Below are positions 14,117 to 22,387 of a DNA stretch of 64,000 nucleotides, in pieces. Each line of letters starts with the position of its first letter. Position 1 is the first letter of the stretch. A model generated the notes under the pieces. It was not told the origin of the DNA and ran no database searches. It was given only the letters and a program-made list of their open reading frames with translations. Source of the stretch: Catalinimonas alkaloidigena (lineage in GTDB: Bacteria; Bacteroidota; Bacteroidia; Cytophagales; Cyclobacteriaceae); assembly GCF_029504655.1 (NCBI RefSeq), contig NZ_JAQFIL010000001.1, forward strand, positions 6,143,001 to 6,207,000, read 5' to 3'. The translations under genes were made by a program, and so were the position numbers.

Positions 14117-16510
14117 TCAATCATTCCTCAGCGCCTGCGCGGGATTGGTACGGGCAGCCTGCAAGGATCGGTAGGTAATGGTAGTCAGGGCAATCAGTAG
14201 CGTAATCAGTATACCTGCGGCAAACAATCCTATACCCAGATCAATCTTGTACTCAAAGTTTTGCAGCCACAAGCGCATCACATAATAAGCCAAGGGTGCT
14301 GCTACCACAAAAGCAATCAGGATCAGCTTCAAAAACTCTACCGAAAAAAGCCTGACGATGCTGCTCACTGATGCGCCCAGTACCTTGCGTATGCCCACTT
14401 CTTTGGTTTTCTGCTCTGCCATAAAGGTGATCAATCCGTACAAGCCCAGACAGCCGATGAAAATCACAACCAGAGAGGCTATGGAAAGGATGACCGACAT
14501 ATTGCGTTCGCCTTCATAAAACTCAGCAATGGCTTCATCTATAAAACTGTAATCAAAAGTATATTCAGGATAGATCGCTTTCCAGCGACTTTCAACTTCT
14601 GCCAGAGTATTGCTTATATTATTGGTGTTGATCAGCACATGCGCCTGACGGAAGTTACTGGCATCTATCAGGACAGTAGGCTCAATCGTATTTCTCAGCG
14701 ATACGGTATGGAAATCTTTCATCACGCCTACGATGGGCAATGTTCTGCCCCAGATGTCTACCTGTCGTTCCAGGGCTTCCTCAGGTGAGCTAATACCTAC
14801 TTTGCTAAGAAACCTCTCATTGACCACCAGCCGGGTGATGCTATCCGATTCAATGAGCCCTGTACCGGCCAGCAGTTGCAGTCCATACACATCTACGTAA
14901 TCTTCATCTACATATTTCACCTGGGTATGATAGGTGGTCTCATCACCATCAATGGTAAAGGAAGTGACGGATACTGAGCCGGAAGAAGGGCTGCTGTAGG
15001 CCAGACTGACATTTTCTACCGTATTGATACGAAGCAGCTCATGCTTTAAAGTCTTTTTGCTTTGCGTATCTTCTCCCGGTAGGAATACTGATACGATGCC
15101 CTTTTGATTAAAACCCAGATCGGCCTGCCTCAGATAACGGGTCTGGCTGATCAGCACCAGCGTACCGATGATGAAAGCCTGGGCAATGACGAACTGAAAA
15201 ATCACCAGAGCTCGGCGGAGGTTATAGCCTTTTTGGTTAGAAAGTGACATGCTCGTTTTGAGCACTTTGCTGGGCTCAAAGCGCGTCAGCACCCAGGAGG
15301 GATAGGCGCCCGAAAGCAAGCTGACAACCAGCAGTACGACAAACAGAAAGATGAACAGGGAAACATCCTGCAGTAAGTCCATTTGCAGATCAAGCTCCAG
15401 AAAGTCGTTCATCCTGATCAGCAAAAGTTCTGCCGCACCCAGAGCCACCAGTACGGAGATGAAAGTGATGATGACAGCTTCGCCCATAAAAATGCGCATG
15501 AGCTGAGTGCGAGAACTGCCTAAAGCTTTGCGTACGCCTACTTCCTTGGCCCGCTTGGTAGCGATAGCGGTCGCCAGATTGACAAAATTAATGCAGGCAA
15601 TCAGCACCATAAAGGCTGCTATTATGCTCAGGGAATAAATGACAGGCATAGGAATGGTCCCGAAACTGTAGGCAGATCTGCTTTCGTCAAAATGCACTTC
15701 CTGAAGAGGCTGTAAAGATAAGATTACCTGCATTCCCTCCATTTGCATGTCATCATACTTGCTCATAAAATCAGGCAGCCTTTCATTGACTAAGGCAGGT
15801 GACTGCTCTTCGGCCAGCAACATAAAAAGCTGATTATCACTGTCAATGCTCCCCCAGCCACCATCTTCCAGCATGGCATCTTTTACTGTGGCATAAGAGA
15901 TAAGCATCTCAAAAGGCAGGTCGGTATTCTCGGGATGATCTTTGGCAATGCCGGTAATTTTCAGCTCAGTTTCTTTGTTGAGAGTAACACTTTGCCCCAC
16001 AATCTCCAGCTCCTGCCATTGCTTGCCAAAATATTTCTCAGCCATAGATTCGGATAGCACTACCTCATTAGGATCATCAAGCGCGGTAGCCGGATTACCC
16101 TGCACAAGCGGACGGTCAAATATTTTGAAGTAAGTGGGTTCAATATACACCAGCCCCTCTTCTTCCTGAAAGTTTTTCGCTTCATCGCTTCCGCCATTGA
16201 TTGTTATCAGTCCACGTCCAAAATACGACATGAATACCGCTTCTTCTATGTCCGAAAAATCTGTGCGCAAAGCATCCGGCAAGGGCACGGGCACGCCTCC
16301 GGTATGGTCGGTATTTCCCTGATAGGTGGTGGTGCGTACCAGCCGATAGATGCGATCTGCTTTACTGTGGTAAGTATCAAAGCTCAGCCAGAAACGAATC
16401 AACAGGAACAATACAATGCTGCAGGTAATGCCCAATGAAAGCCCCAGCACATTGATGGTAGTGTGGCTCTTATTTTTCCAGAGGTTACGCAGAGAGCTTT
16501 TGTACATCAT
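14117..16510 (-). CDS. FtsX/MacB-type ABC transporter permease
   Basis: This 797-residue inner-membrane permease has the duplicated MacB/FtsX layout: TM at about 18-42, a periplasmic MacB core (45-270), a FtsX domain with three TMs (about 290-420; KRAKEVGVRKALGSSRTQLM), a second TM and core (435-650), and a final FtsX domain (680-790; EQKTKEVGIRKVLGASVSSI). No ATPase is adjacent; in Bacteroidota these long permeases often sit away from their ATPase. The gene has a sigma-54-like promoter and enhancer pair in front and diverges from an NtrC-type regulator. Such systems export or sense envelope-active compounds, but the substrate here is unknown. Confidence 0.92.
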   Translation of the reverse strand: MMYKSSLRNLWKNKSHTTINVLGLSLGITCSIVLFLLIRFWLSFDTYHSKADRIYRLVRTTTYQGNTDHTGGVPVPLPDALRTDFSDIEEAVFMSYFGRGLITINGGSDEAKNFQEEEGLVYIEPTYFKIFDRPLVQGNPATALDDPNEVVLSESMAEKYFGKQWQELEIVGQSVTLNKETELKITGIAKDHPENTDLPFEMLISYATVKDAMLEDGGWGSIDSDNQLFMLLAEEQSPALVNERLPDFMSKYDDMQMEGMQVILSLQPLQEVHFDESRSAYSFGTIPMPVIYSLSIIAAFMVLIACINFVNLATAIATKRAKEVGVRKALGSSRTQLMRIFMGEAVIITFISVLVALGAAELLLIRMNDFLELDLQMDLLQDVSLFIFLFVVLLVVSLLSGAYPSWVLTRFEPSKVLKTSMSLSNQKGYNLRRALVIFQFVIAQAFIIGTLVLISQTRYLRQADLGFNQKGIVSVFLPGEDTQSKKTLKHELLRINTVENVSLAYSSPSSGSVSVTSFTIDGDETTYHTQVKYVDEDYVDVYGLQLLAGTGLIESDSITRLVVNERFLSKVGISSPEEALERQVDIWGRTLPIVGVMKDFHTVSLRNTIEPTVLIDASNFRQAHVLINTNNISNTLAEVESRWKAIYPEYTFDYSFIDEAIAEFYEGERNMSVILSIASLVVIFIGCLGLYGLITFMAEQKTKEVGIRKVLGASVSSIVRLFSVEFLKLILIAFVVAAPLAYYVMRLWLQNFEYKIDLGIGLFAAGILITLLIALTTITYRSLQAARTNPAQALRND

Positions 16511-16538
16511 GTTTATTAATCATTGTTCATTAAAACCG

Positions 16539-16554
16539 TTCAACTTCTTCGCCA
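16539..16554 (-). promoter_or_regulatory. Sigma-54-like promoter of the FtsX-type permease
   Basis: The minus strand reads TGGCGAAGAAGTTGAA, with the -24 GG and -12 GA separated by ten bases. Transcription would start near 16528, about 18 bases before the permease ATG at 16510. The same element with the same surroundings occurs at 23-38. Confidence 0.55.
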
Positions 16555-16628
16555 ATCGTTATATCATTCTATAATTAATTGATTATCAGATCATTCATTC
16601 ATTATTAATCATTCCTCACCTGAAAAAC

Positions 16629-16669
16629 TGTATCGTTTTCGTGACAGTGGATTGTCCGCTGGCAGCACA
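16629..16669. promoter_or_regulatory. Tandem enhancer-type palindromes (UAS), right locus
   Basis: TGTATCGTTTTCGTGACA (16629-16646) is identical to the first palindrome at 113-130. A weaker copy, TGTCCGCTGGCAGCACA (16653-16669), follows with about 23-bp centre spacing. The first is centred about 97 bp from the -12 element of the permease promoter, a normal distance for NtrC-type activators, and it lies between the permease and the NtrC-type regulator gene. Confidence 0.55.
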
Positions 16670-16730
16670 TAAATGCACATCTGTTTTATATGATAGCTTT
16701 TTATTAGCTTTAAATAAAGAAACTAGAACA

Positions 16731-18089
16731 TTGGAGAAGCAGGACAAGAAAATACTGATCATAGATGATGATACGGACGTGCTGGGAACGGCCCGCATGT
16801 TTCTCAAACAATTCTTCTCACAGGTAGATACGGAACAAAATCCCGCTAACATCAACAGCATTGTTTCGCGTGGAGATTATCATGTCATTCTGCTGGATAT
16901 GAATTTTCGCAGAGGTGAGCATGACGGACGGGAAGGTTTGTACTGGCTGGAACGCATACTCACCATTGCTCCGCAAACCGCGGTAGTACTCATCACTGCC
17001 TATGGAGATATAGAACTGGCGGTAGAAGCGATGAAGCAGGGCGCTGCCGACTTCGTACTCAAACCCTGGAAGAACAGCAAACTGCTGGATACTATCTATA
17101 AAGCTCTGAGCAAAGGAGGACAGCATGCACCTTCGAAAGATAACACTGAAGCTTTACAGGCACCACAGATGATCGGTCAGTCTGCAGTTATGCAAAAGGT
17201 ATATGATATGATTGACAGAGTGGCTGAAACCAATGCCAATGTATTGATTTTGGGAGAAAATGGTACCGGCAAAGAGATGGTCGCCCGTTTGCTCCATCTG
17301 AAGTCAGGGAGAAGGAATAAGCCTTTTGTAAAAGTAGACATGGGGGCCATTACCAACAGTCTGATGGAAAGCGAGCTCTTCGGACATCAGAAAGGGGCCT
17401 TCACTGATGCCTATCAGGACAAAGCCGGTAAGTTTGAACTGGCCAGCGAAGGCACACTTTTTCTGGACGAAATTGGTAATTTGTCTAGCTCTCAACAAGC
17501 TAAATTGTTAAGTGTGCTGCAAAATCGTACACTAAGCCGGGTGGGCAGCAATGAAGAAATCCATCTCAACATCCGCCTGATCTGCGCCACCAATATACCT
17601 TTATACGAGATGGCAGACCGTAAAGATGATGGATTTCGACAGGATTTACTCTATCGTATTAATACCGTAGAGATTGTGGTACCTCCCTTGCGCGAGCGTA
17701 AAGACGACCTCCTCAGGCTAGCAGAACATTTTCTGGATATCTATGGAAAAAAATACAACAAGCCCGGGCGCCAGCTTAGTAAATCAGCTTTAAAAAAGCT
17801 GGAGCATTATCACTGGCCGGGAAATGTGCGGGAACTACAACATGCCGTAGAGCGGTCTGTTATCCTGAGCCAGCACGACACTTTGCAGCCGGAAGACTTT
17901 GCTTTCAGCGAGGGTAATATCCTTAGCCATCAGCCGAAGGAGGAAGAGGCGCTTACACTGGATGAAAATGAAAAGCTGTTCATCCAACGAGCCCTGGAAC
18001 GCCACCAGGGCAACGTAACCCGCACTGCTCAGGCACTGGGCCTGACCCGCACCGCTCTTTATCGGAGGTTGGATAAGTATGGCTTGTAA
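16731..18089 (+). CDS. NtrC/AtoC-type sigma-54-dependent response regulator
   Basis: The three-domain enhancer-binding protein has a receiver domain (about 1-125; ILIIDDD, phospho-acceptor in VILLDM), an AAA+ sigma-54 activation domain (about 140-370; Walker A GENGTGKE, the sigma-54 contact loop GAFTDA, Walker B GTLFLDEIG) and a C-terminal Fis-type HTH (NVTRTAQALGLTRTALYRRL). I chose the TTG at 16731 because it puts ILIIDDD near the N-terminus. A GTG at 16641 would overlap the enhancer palindrome, and no ATG is available before the receiver domain. Its partner kinase is at 18817. The likely target is the sigma-54-like promoter of the divergent permease. Confidence 0.93.
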   Translation: MEKQDKKILIIDDDTDVLGTARMFLKQFFSQVDTEQNPANINSIVSRGDYHVILLDMNFRRGEHDGREGLYWLERILTIAPQTAVVLITAYGDIELAVEAMKQGAADFVLKPWKNSKLLDTIYKALSKGGQHAPSKDNTEALQAPQMIGQSAVMQKVYDMIDRVAETNANVLILGENGTGKEMVARLLHLKSGRRNKPFVKVDMGAITNSLMESELFGHQKGAFTDAYQDKAGKFELASEGTLFLDEIGNLSSSQQAKLLSVLQNRTLSRVGSNEEIHLNIRLICATNIPLYEMADRKDDGFRQDLLYRINTVEIVVPPLRERKDDLLRLAEHFLDIYGKKYNKPGRQLSKSALKKLEHYHWPGNVRELQHAVERSVILSQHDTLQPEDFAFSEGNILSHQPKEEEALTLDENEKLFIQRALERHQGNVTRTAQALGLTRTALYRRLDKYGL

Positions 18090-18096
18090 AATATAC

Positions 18097-18129
18097 AGAT
18101 CTGGTAAATTTCAAAGATTTGTCAGATCT
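18097..18129. repeat. REP-like palindrome A
   Basis: AGATCTGGTAAATTT and AGATTTGTCAGATCT form an imperfect hairpin. It flanks the RAYT gene on the left and belongs to the same family as the copies at 18777, 39681 and 42653. It overlaps an in-frame upstream extension of the RAYT ORF, which argues for the later start. Confidence 0.75.
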
Positions 18130-18145
18130 CCTAAAAACTCTAAAG

Positions 18146-18733
18146 ATGAGTACCAAAGACGATATCAGCATTTCCCTTGAACCGGAAACGTTCTATCATA
18201 TATTCAACCGTGGAAATGATGGCATTCCCATCTTTTACCGCCAGCATAATTACCTCTATTTTCTACAAAAATATGATAGCTATATGTCTAATTATGTAGA
18301 CACCTATGCCTACTGCTTACTCCCCAACCATTTTCATTTGCTGATTAGAGTAAAAAAATGGGAAGATGTATTTCAAGCAGCCAAAGCTGATTTTAAGAAC
18401 ATAAGTCATATTCCACCGCATATCCTGGTAAGTGAAAAACTAAGGCGTTTCTTTCTAGCTTATGCTAAAGCCATTAACAAGCAGGAAGAGAGAAAAGGAA
18501 GTTTGTTTCAGAAAACGTTCAGAAGAAAGAAAGTCTCTGACGATGACTATTTTACAAGTCTGATCTGGTATATTCACCATAACCCTTCGCATCACAAAAT
18601 ATCTGATGACATAGAAAATCACCCTTGGAGTTCTTACCCAAGATTGGTACTTGAAACTGCAAATAGGTTAAAGAAAGCAGAGTTATTTACCTGGTTTGCT
18701 AGTAAATGGCAATTTGTAGATTTCCATAAATAA
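18146..18733 (+). CDS. REP-associated tyrosine transposase (RAYT, Y1/HUH family)
   Basis: This protein of about 195 residues has the Y1_Tnp fold: a YHIFNRGNDG N-terminus, the HUH motif in CLLPNHFHLLIRV, a catalytic-helix region with KAINKQEERKGSLFQKTFRR, and the C-terminal HHNPSHH and HPWSSYPRLV blocks typical of RAYTs. HUH nucleases of this group cut single-stranded REP palindromes and are usually single-copy domesticated genes. Related palindromes lie on both sides (18097 and 18777). It is placed between a response regulator and its kinase on the same strand, so it must at least be transcribed with them. The start at 18146 is chosen because the longer form reads through the palindrome. Confidence 0.85.
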   Translation: MSTKDDISISLEPETFYHIFNRGNDGIPIFYRQHNYLYFLQKYDSYMSNYVDTYAYCLLPNHFHLLIRVKKWEDVFQAAKADFKNISHIPPHILVSEKLRRFFLAYAKAINKQEERKGSLFQKTFRRKKVSDDDYFTSLIWYIHHNPSHHKISDDIENHPWSSYPRLVLETANRLKKAELFTWFASKWQFVDFHK

Positions 18734-18776
18734 AATTTTGCTGTAAATAAGATTAAGCATTTACTAACGGAGTAGC

Positions 18777-18809
18777 AGATCTGGCAGATTTTTGAAATCT
18801 GTCAGATCT
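18777..18809. repeat. REP-like palindrome B
   Basis: AGATCTGGCAGATTT-TTG-AAATCTGTCAGATCT pairs at 14 of 15 arm positions. It lies right of the RAYT gene and only 8 bp before the histidine kinase start. Confidence 0.85.
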
Positions 18810-18816
18810 ATTTACC

Positions 18817-20202
18817 ATGAAGTCATTCGCCCTAAATACCAGCATACGTGTAGCGCTGCTACTGATCACCATGATAGGCTTTGCCTTTATCTTGGGCAGA
18901 GCTGATTTGTTATTCAACCATATTATTCTGGGGGCACTACTCATCATACAGGTATACGAACTCATCCGTTATGTCAACCTTACTAATCGTGAATTGGCTA
19001 AGCTTTTACTTTCTATCCGCAATAGTGATTTCACCATCAGTTTCAGCAGCCAAAAGGGAGGCAGGCAGTTTCGTGAATTGAACGATGCCTTCAAAGAGAT
19101 CATTGAAGCTTATAAGCAGGTGAAGATAGAGAAGGAAGCACAGTTTGAATACCTTAAGCTGATCGTCAAGCATATCAAAATCGGTATCATTTCTATCAGA
19201 GGAGATGAGGAGATAGCACTGATCAACCAGCCGGCGCTGGACATGCTGCAAACCGGCCGCTATCACTACTGGCGTAATCTAATGCTCAGCCATCCACGTT
19301 TTGTGGAGGAAGTAGAACAGCTCCGGGAAAATGAAAGTAAGCTGATTGAAATCCCCGTCAAAGGTGAAAACAAGCGCCTCTCAGTGCATGTTAGTTCTGC
19401 CATTCTGCTGAAACAACCTTATAAGATCATCACCTTTCAGGATATAGAAAAAGAGATTAACCAGAGTGAGATTGATGCCTGGCACAAGCTCATCCGCATT
19501 CTCACCCATGAGATCATGAATTCCGTCACGCCCATTTCCTCTTTAACTGAAACCATGCTGATGCTACTGGAGAATCCCGAAGGACAGCTGAAAACACCCG
19601 GCCAGGTAGATGAGAGCTTGCTGGAAGACCTGGCTTTTTCGCTGCGCACCATACAAAAGCGGAGTGATGGACTCATGGGCTTTGTGGAAGACTACCGTAA
19701 GCTTGCCAGAATACCCCAACCTCAAAAAGAAATTTTTCAGGTAAAAGAACTCTTTGAAACCATCCACCGACTCATGCGTGCCGAATTGCAAAAGCAGGGG
19801 GTTCAACTAGACACTAGCGTCTTTCCTGCTAATCTACACCTTAGTGCCGACAGGAAGCAGGTAGAACAAATACTGATTAACCTGCTCTCCAACAGCATTC
19901 AGGCTTTGGAGCATGCCAAAAATCCTGAGGTGAGCCTGAAGGCCTACGAAGAACTGACCCAAATTATAGTAGAAGTAACTGATAATGGATTTGGCATAGA
20001 AGAAGACAAGCTTGACCAGATATTCGTCCCTTTCTTTTCTACCAAAGAGAAAGGTTCCGGCATTGGCCTCAGCCTTTCACGCAATATTATGAACATGCAT
20101 GGAGGCACCATCAAAGCCAGCTCAAACAGAAATGAGCAAACTACTTTTTCTCTGTTTTTTCCCAAAACTTCTGAAATAATACCTGCTACTTCCGACAACT
20201 GA
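18817..20202 (+). CDS. Sensor histidine kinase (NtrY-like), partner of the NtrC-type regulator
   Basis: This 461-residue membrane kinase has two N-terminal TMs (about 8-25 and 30-50) with almost no periplasmic loop, so it probably senses a membrane or cytoplasmic cue. A linker and PAS-like region (60-215) is followed by an H-box LIRILTHEIMNSVTPISSL with the phospho-acceptor His, then the HATPase_c domain with the N box (EQILINLLSNSIQAL), G1 (DNGFGIEEDKLDQIF) and G2 (KGSGIGLSL). It is downstream of the response regulator on the same strand, interrupted by the RAYT gene and a palindrome placed just before its start. Confidence 0.93.
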   Translation: MKSFALNTSIRVALLLITMIGFAFILGRADLLFNHIILGALLIIQVYELIRYVNLTNRELAKLLLSIRNSDFTISFSSQKGGRQFRELNDAFKEIIEAYKQVKIEKEAQFEYLKLIVKHIKIGIISIRGDEEIALINQPALDMLQTGRYHYWRNLMLSHPRFVEEVEQLRENESKLIEIPVKGENKRLSVHVSSAILLKQPYKIITFQDIEKEINQSEIDAWHKLIRILTHEIMNSVTPISSLTETMLMLLENPEGQLKTPGQVDESLLEDLAFSLRTIQKRSDGLMGFVEDYRKLARIPQPQKEIFQVKELFETIHRLMRAELQKQGVQLDTSVFPANLHLSADRKQVEQILINLLSNSIQALEHAKNPEVSLKAYEELTQIIVEVTDNGFGIEEDKLDQIFVPFFSTKEKGSGIGLSLSRNIMNMHGGTIKASSNRNEQTTFSLFFPKTSEIIPATSDN

Positions 20203-20217
20203 TAACCAAATAGACTT

Positions 20218-21105
20218 ATGTCCCTAATCCGAATGCTGTTTCTGTTCCTGATCATTTCGCCCCTATGTGCACAGGAGCAGCTTGACAATCCTTTCTTTGT
20301 CTTTAACAATGGCCTAAAAGATGCACAGTATGACAGTCCGGAAGCACAGGTACAACTGCTGCTGGACAATGGGTATGATGGTATGGAAAAAGAAGGACTG
20401 GAGAACTTTGAGGAGGTGTTAAATGAATTACATGAGAATGATCTCAAGCTCTTTACCATTTACATCAATGTGAATCTGGATAATCCTGAGCAGCCCTATG
20501 ATCCGCGCTTGGAGGAAGTATTTCAAAAAATTCAAGGCACAGGCGCTATGCCCTGGCTGTACGTTACCGGTAAGCAACATCCCTCCTCTTCTCCTGAATA
20601 CGACCAAATTGCCATACCCATTTTACAGCAGATTGCCGATATGGCACAACAGTACGGCACCAAAGTGATGCTCTATCCGCATATGTATTACTGGGTAGAG
20701 TGCATAGAAGATGCCATGCGGGTAGCAGCCAAAGTAGATCGTCCTAACCTGGGCTATACCTTTAACCTGTGTCATTTTCTGGCGCATAAAAACCGGGAAG
20801 GAGTAGACCCTGTGCAGGCTTACCCTCTTTTGGCCAAACAGTCCATGCCCAGGCTTTTTGCCATTAGTGTCAATGGAGCGGATATACATGCTTCTGATCC
20901 CGATAACATCTGGCAATCTTATATTCAACCGCTGGGAGAAGGTAATTTTGATACCTACCAGTTTGTAAAAACTTTTGTTGATTTAGGTTTTAATGGTCCT
21001 GTGGGATTGCAATGCTATAACATTAAAGAAGACAAAGCTGTACATCTCCAGAAGTCTATGCAGAGCTGGAGGAAATATCAGCAAAGGATGTCTTCTTCAC
21101 GTTAG
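20218..21105 (+). CDS. Exported xylose isomerase-like TIM-barrel protein
   Basis: This 295-residue AP endonuclease 2/sugar phosphate isomerase-epimerase fold protein has a signal peptide (MSLIRMLFLFLIISPLCAQ). Recognisable barrel elements are LLLDNGYDGMEKEG, LKLFTIYINVNL, GTKVMLYPHMYYWV with a putative metal ligand His, LGYTFNLCHFLAH, and LGFNGPVGLQCYNI. The canonical Glu/Asp/His/Glu metal set is only partly visible. It probably acts on a sugar or inositol derivative in the periplasm. It starts 15 bp after the kinase stop and may be co-transcribed with it. Confidence 0.85.
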   Translation: MSLIRMLFLFLIISPLCAQEQLDNPFFVFNNGLKDAQYDSPEAQVQLLLDNGYDGMEKEGLENFEEVLNELHENDLKLFTIYINVNLDNPEQPYDPRLEEVFQKIQGTGAMPWLYVTGKQHPSSSPEYDQIAIPILQQIADMAQQYGTKVMLYPHMYYWVECIEDAMRVAAKVDRPNLGYTFNLCHFLAHKNREGVDPVQAYPLLAKQSMPRLFAISVNGADIHASDPDNIWQSYIQPLGEGNFDTYQFVKTFVDLGFNGPVGLQCYNIKEDKAVHLQKSMQSWRKYQQRMSSSR

Positions 21106-21129
21106 CCTATTGTTAACCTAGACTTAAAG

Positions 21130-21153
21130 AGGCAATAGGAAATATTATTGCCT
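21130..21153 (+). terminator. Weak hairpin after the TIM-barrel gene
   Basis: AGGCAATA and TATTGCCT form a perfect 8-bp stem with an 8-base loop. The following AATTCCGTATTTT is a poor U-tract. Confidence 0.35.
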
Positions 21154-21185
21154 AATTCCGTATTTTAACAATAAATTTCAACCTT

Positions 21186-21773
21186 ATGCAAAAGGAAAGG
21201 TCTGTAGACCAAACCATCAACAAAGTATTCGGACTGTTTGATAAATACGGTCATGATGAGTATGGAGAATCAATCACTCAGCTGGAACACGCGGTGCAGA
21301 GCGCCCAACTCGCTTCCAGAGAAGGATATGAGGACGAAGTTATCCTGGCAGCTTTATTCCATGACATCGGACACCTGGCAGCTAACGAAAAGGAGGACAA
21401 AAGCTTTATGGGTGATTACGGAGCAATGAGCCATGATAAGATCGGTGGAGATTATCTCCGGCACTTAGGCTTTTCTGAACGTATGGCGCAGCTGGTAGAA
21501 AACCATGTGCAAGCCAAAAGATATCTGACTTTTAAAGAAGCAGATTATTACAACAAGCTTTCCGAAGCCAGCAAGCAAACATTGGAATACCAGGGAGGTA
21601 GAATGAATGCTGAGGAAGCAGCAGCTTTTGAGCAGGATGATCTGTTTAAACTGAGTCTGCGTATGAGGCACTGGGATGAAAAAGCAAAAGAAATTGGTAT
21701 GCCTACTCCTGATCTTGCTCCTTATCAGGACATATGCAGGCAATATTTGATGAAAAAAAATACACAAGTGTAG
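21186..21773 (+). CDS. PhnZ-like HD-domain diiron oxygenase
   Basis: This 195-residue HD protein resembles PhnZ/TmpB, mixed-valent diiron oxygenases that split the C-P bond of hydroxylated phosphonates. All metal ligands can be placed: H35 in TQLEHAVQ, H59-D60 and H63 in LFHDIGHL, H83 in MSHDKIGG, H107 in ENHVQAKRYL (with K111, the phosphonate-binding lysine) and D164 in MRHWDEK. The lid motif reads EYGE where PhnZ has YIGE, so the Tyr is shifted by one. No PhnY-type hydroxylase or phosphonate transporter is nearby, so the real substrate is open. The usual annotation would be simply HD-domain protein. Confidence 0.85.
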   Translation: MQKERSVDQTINKVFGLFDKYGHDEYGESITQLEHAVQSAQLASREGYEDEVILAALFHDIGHLAANEKEDKSFMGDYGAMSHDKIGGDYLRHLGFSERMAQLVENHVQAKRYLTFKEADYYNKLSEASKQTLEYQGGRMNAEEAAAFEQDDLFKLSLRMRHWDEKAKEIGMPTPDLAPYQDICRQYLMKKNTQV

Positions 21774-21935
21774 CGATTTTGCGTTCACAGTGTGTAATGT
21801 GTGGGGAAAAAGATTCTACACTTTTTATTCCTCAATAAGCATATACCCCTTTAAAAATCCTTTTTCAGCCTATTTAAAGGTAGTGGTACGATTTTTTCAC
21901 TTTATCTAGCAGGTAATTTTAGAAAAGGAGGATTT

Positions 21936-22335
21936 ATGAAATTCATGCAATTTTTTTTCTTGGTGAGTGTGGTGTCCATCACCGGCTTTGTGTTGGTCTG
22001 AAGATAAGATCACCGCCTCAGATTTTTACCAGAATTATCTGCATAGCGATGCGCAAGTGATTGAAAAAGATGCGGAACTTAAGCCTATCAACGCATCTGA
22101 ATTACCTTCTAAAGTGATGGAAAGCTTTGCGAATAGTCCTTTTGGGAAGCATACTATTTCACAAGTGTACCTCATTCCTGCAAAAGAAACTTCTGACCTG
22201 ATCTCGCAGATCGTGAGCTACTCATTGCAGGACACTTCTGAAGAAACTTATTTATTGTCGCTGAAGGGCAAAGAAGTTGAAACACAATTGCGCTTCAGCA
22301 AAAGTGGAAAGCTGATTCACGTTATTTCAGCCTAG
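21936..22335 (+). pseudogene. Small exported protein interrupted by a frameshift
   Basis: A strong ribosome site AGGAGG precedes ATG at 21936, which opens a signal peptide (MKFMQFFFLVSVVSITGFVL) that stops at TGA soon after. The mature part (SEDKITASDFYQNYLHSDAQ onward, about 110 residues) continues in the next frame to 22335, so one extra base lies between about 21967 and 22004. It may be a real frameshift or a sequencing error. The family was not recognised; the C-terminal half (LSLKGKEVETQLRFSKSGKL) resembles PepSY/BLIP-like periplasmic repeats only vaguely. Confidence 0.6.
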
Positions 22336-22359
22336 TAAGATTTTACCAAAACCAAACCT

Positions 22360-22382
22360 GCGGACTTTTGTCCGCTTTTTTT
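22360..22382 (+). terminator. Rho-independent terminator
   Basis: GCGGAC-TTTT-GTCCGC is followed directly by TTTTTTT. It ends the transcript of the small exported gene and lies just before the convergent ceramidase stop at 22388. Confidence 0.88.
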
Positions 22383-22387
22383 ATGTC

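Noticed and set aside
20218..21773. Phosphonate catabolism operon
   Set aside because: Only the PhnZ-like protein is present; no PhnY, PhnW, PhnX or phosphonate transporter was found nearby.
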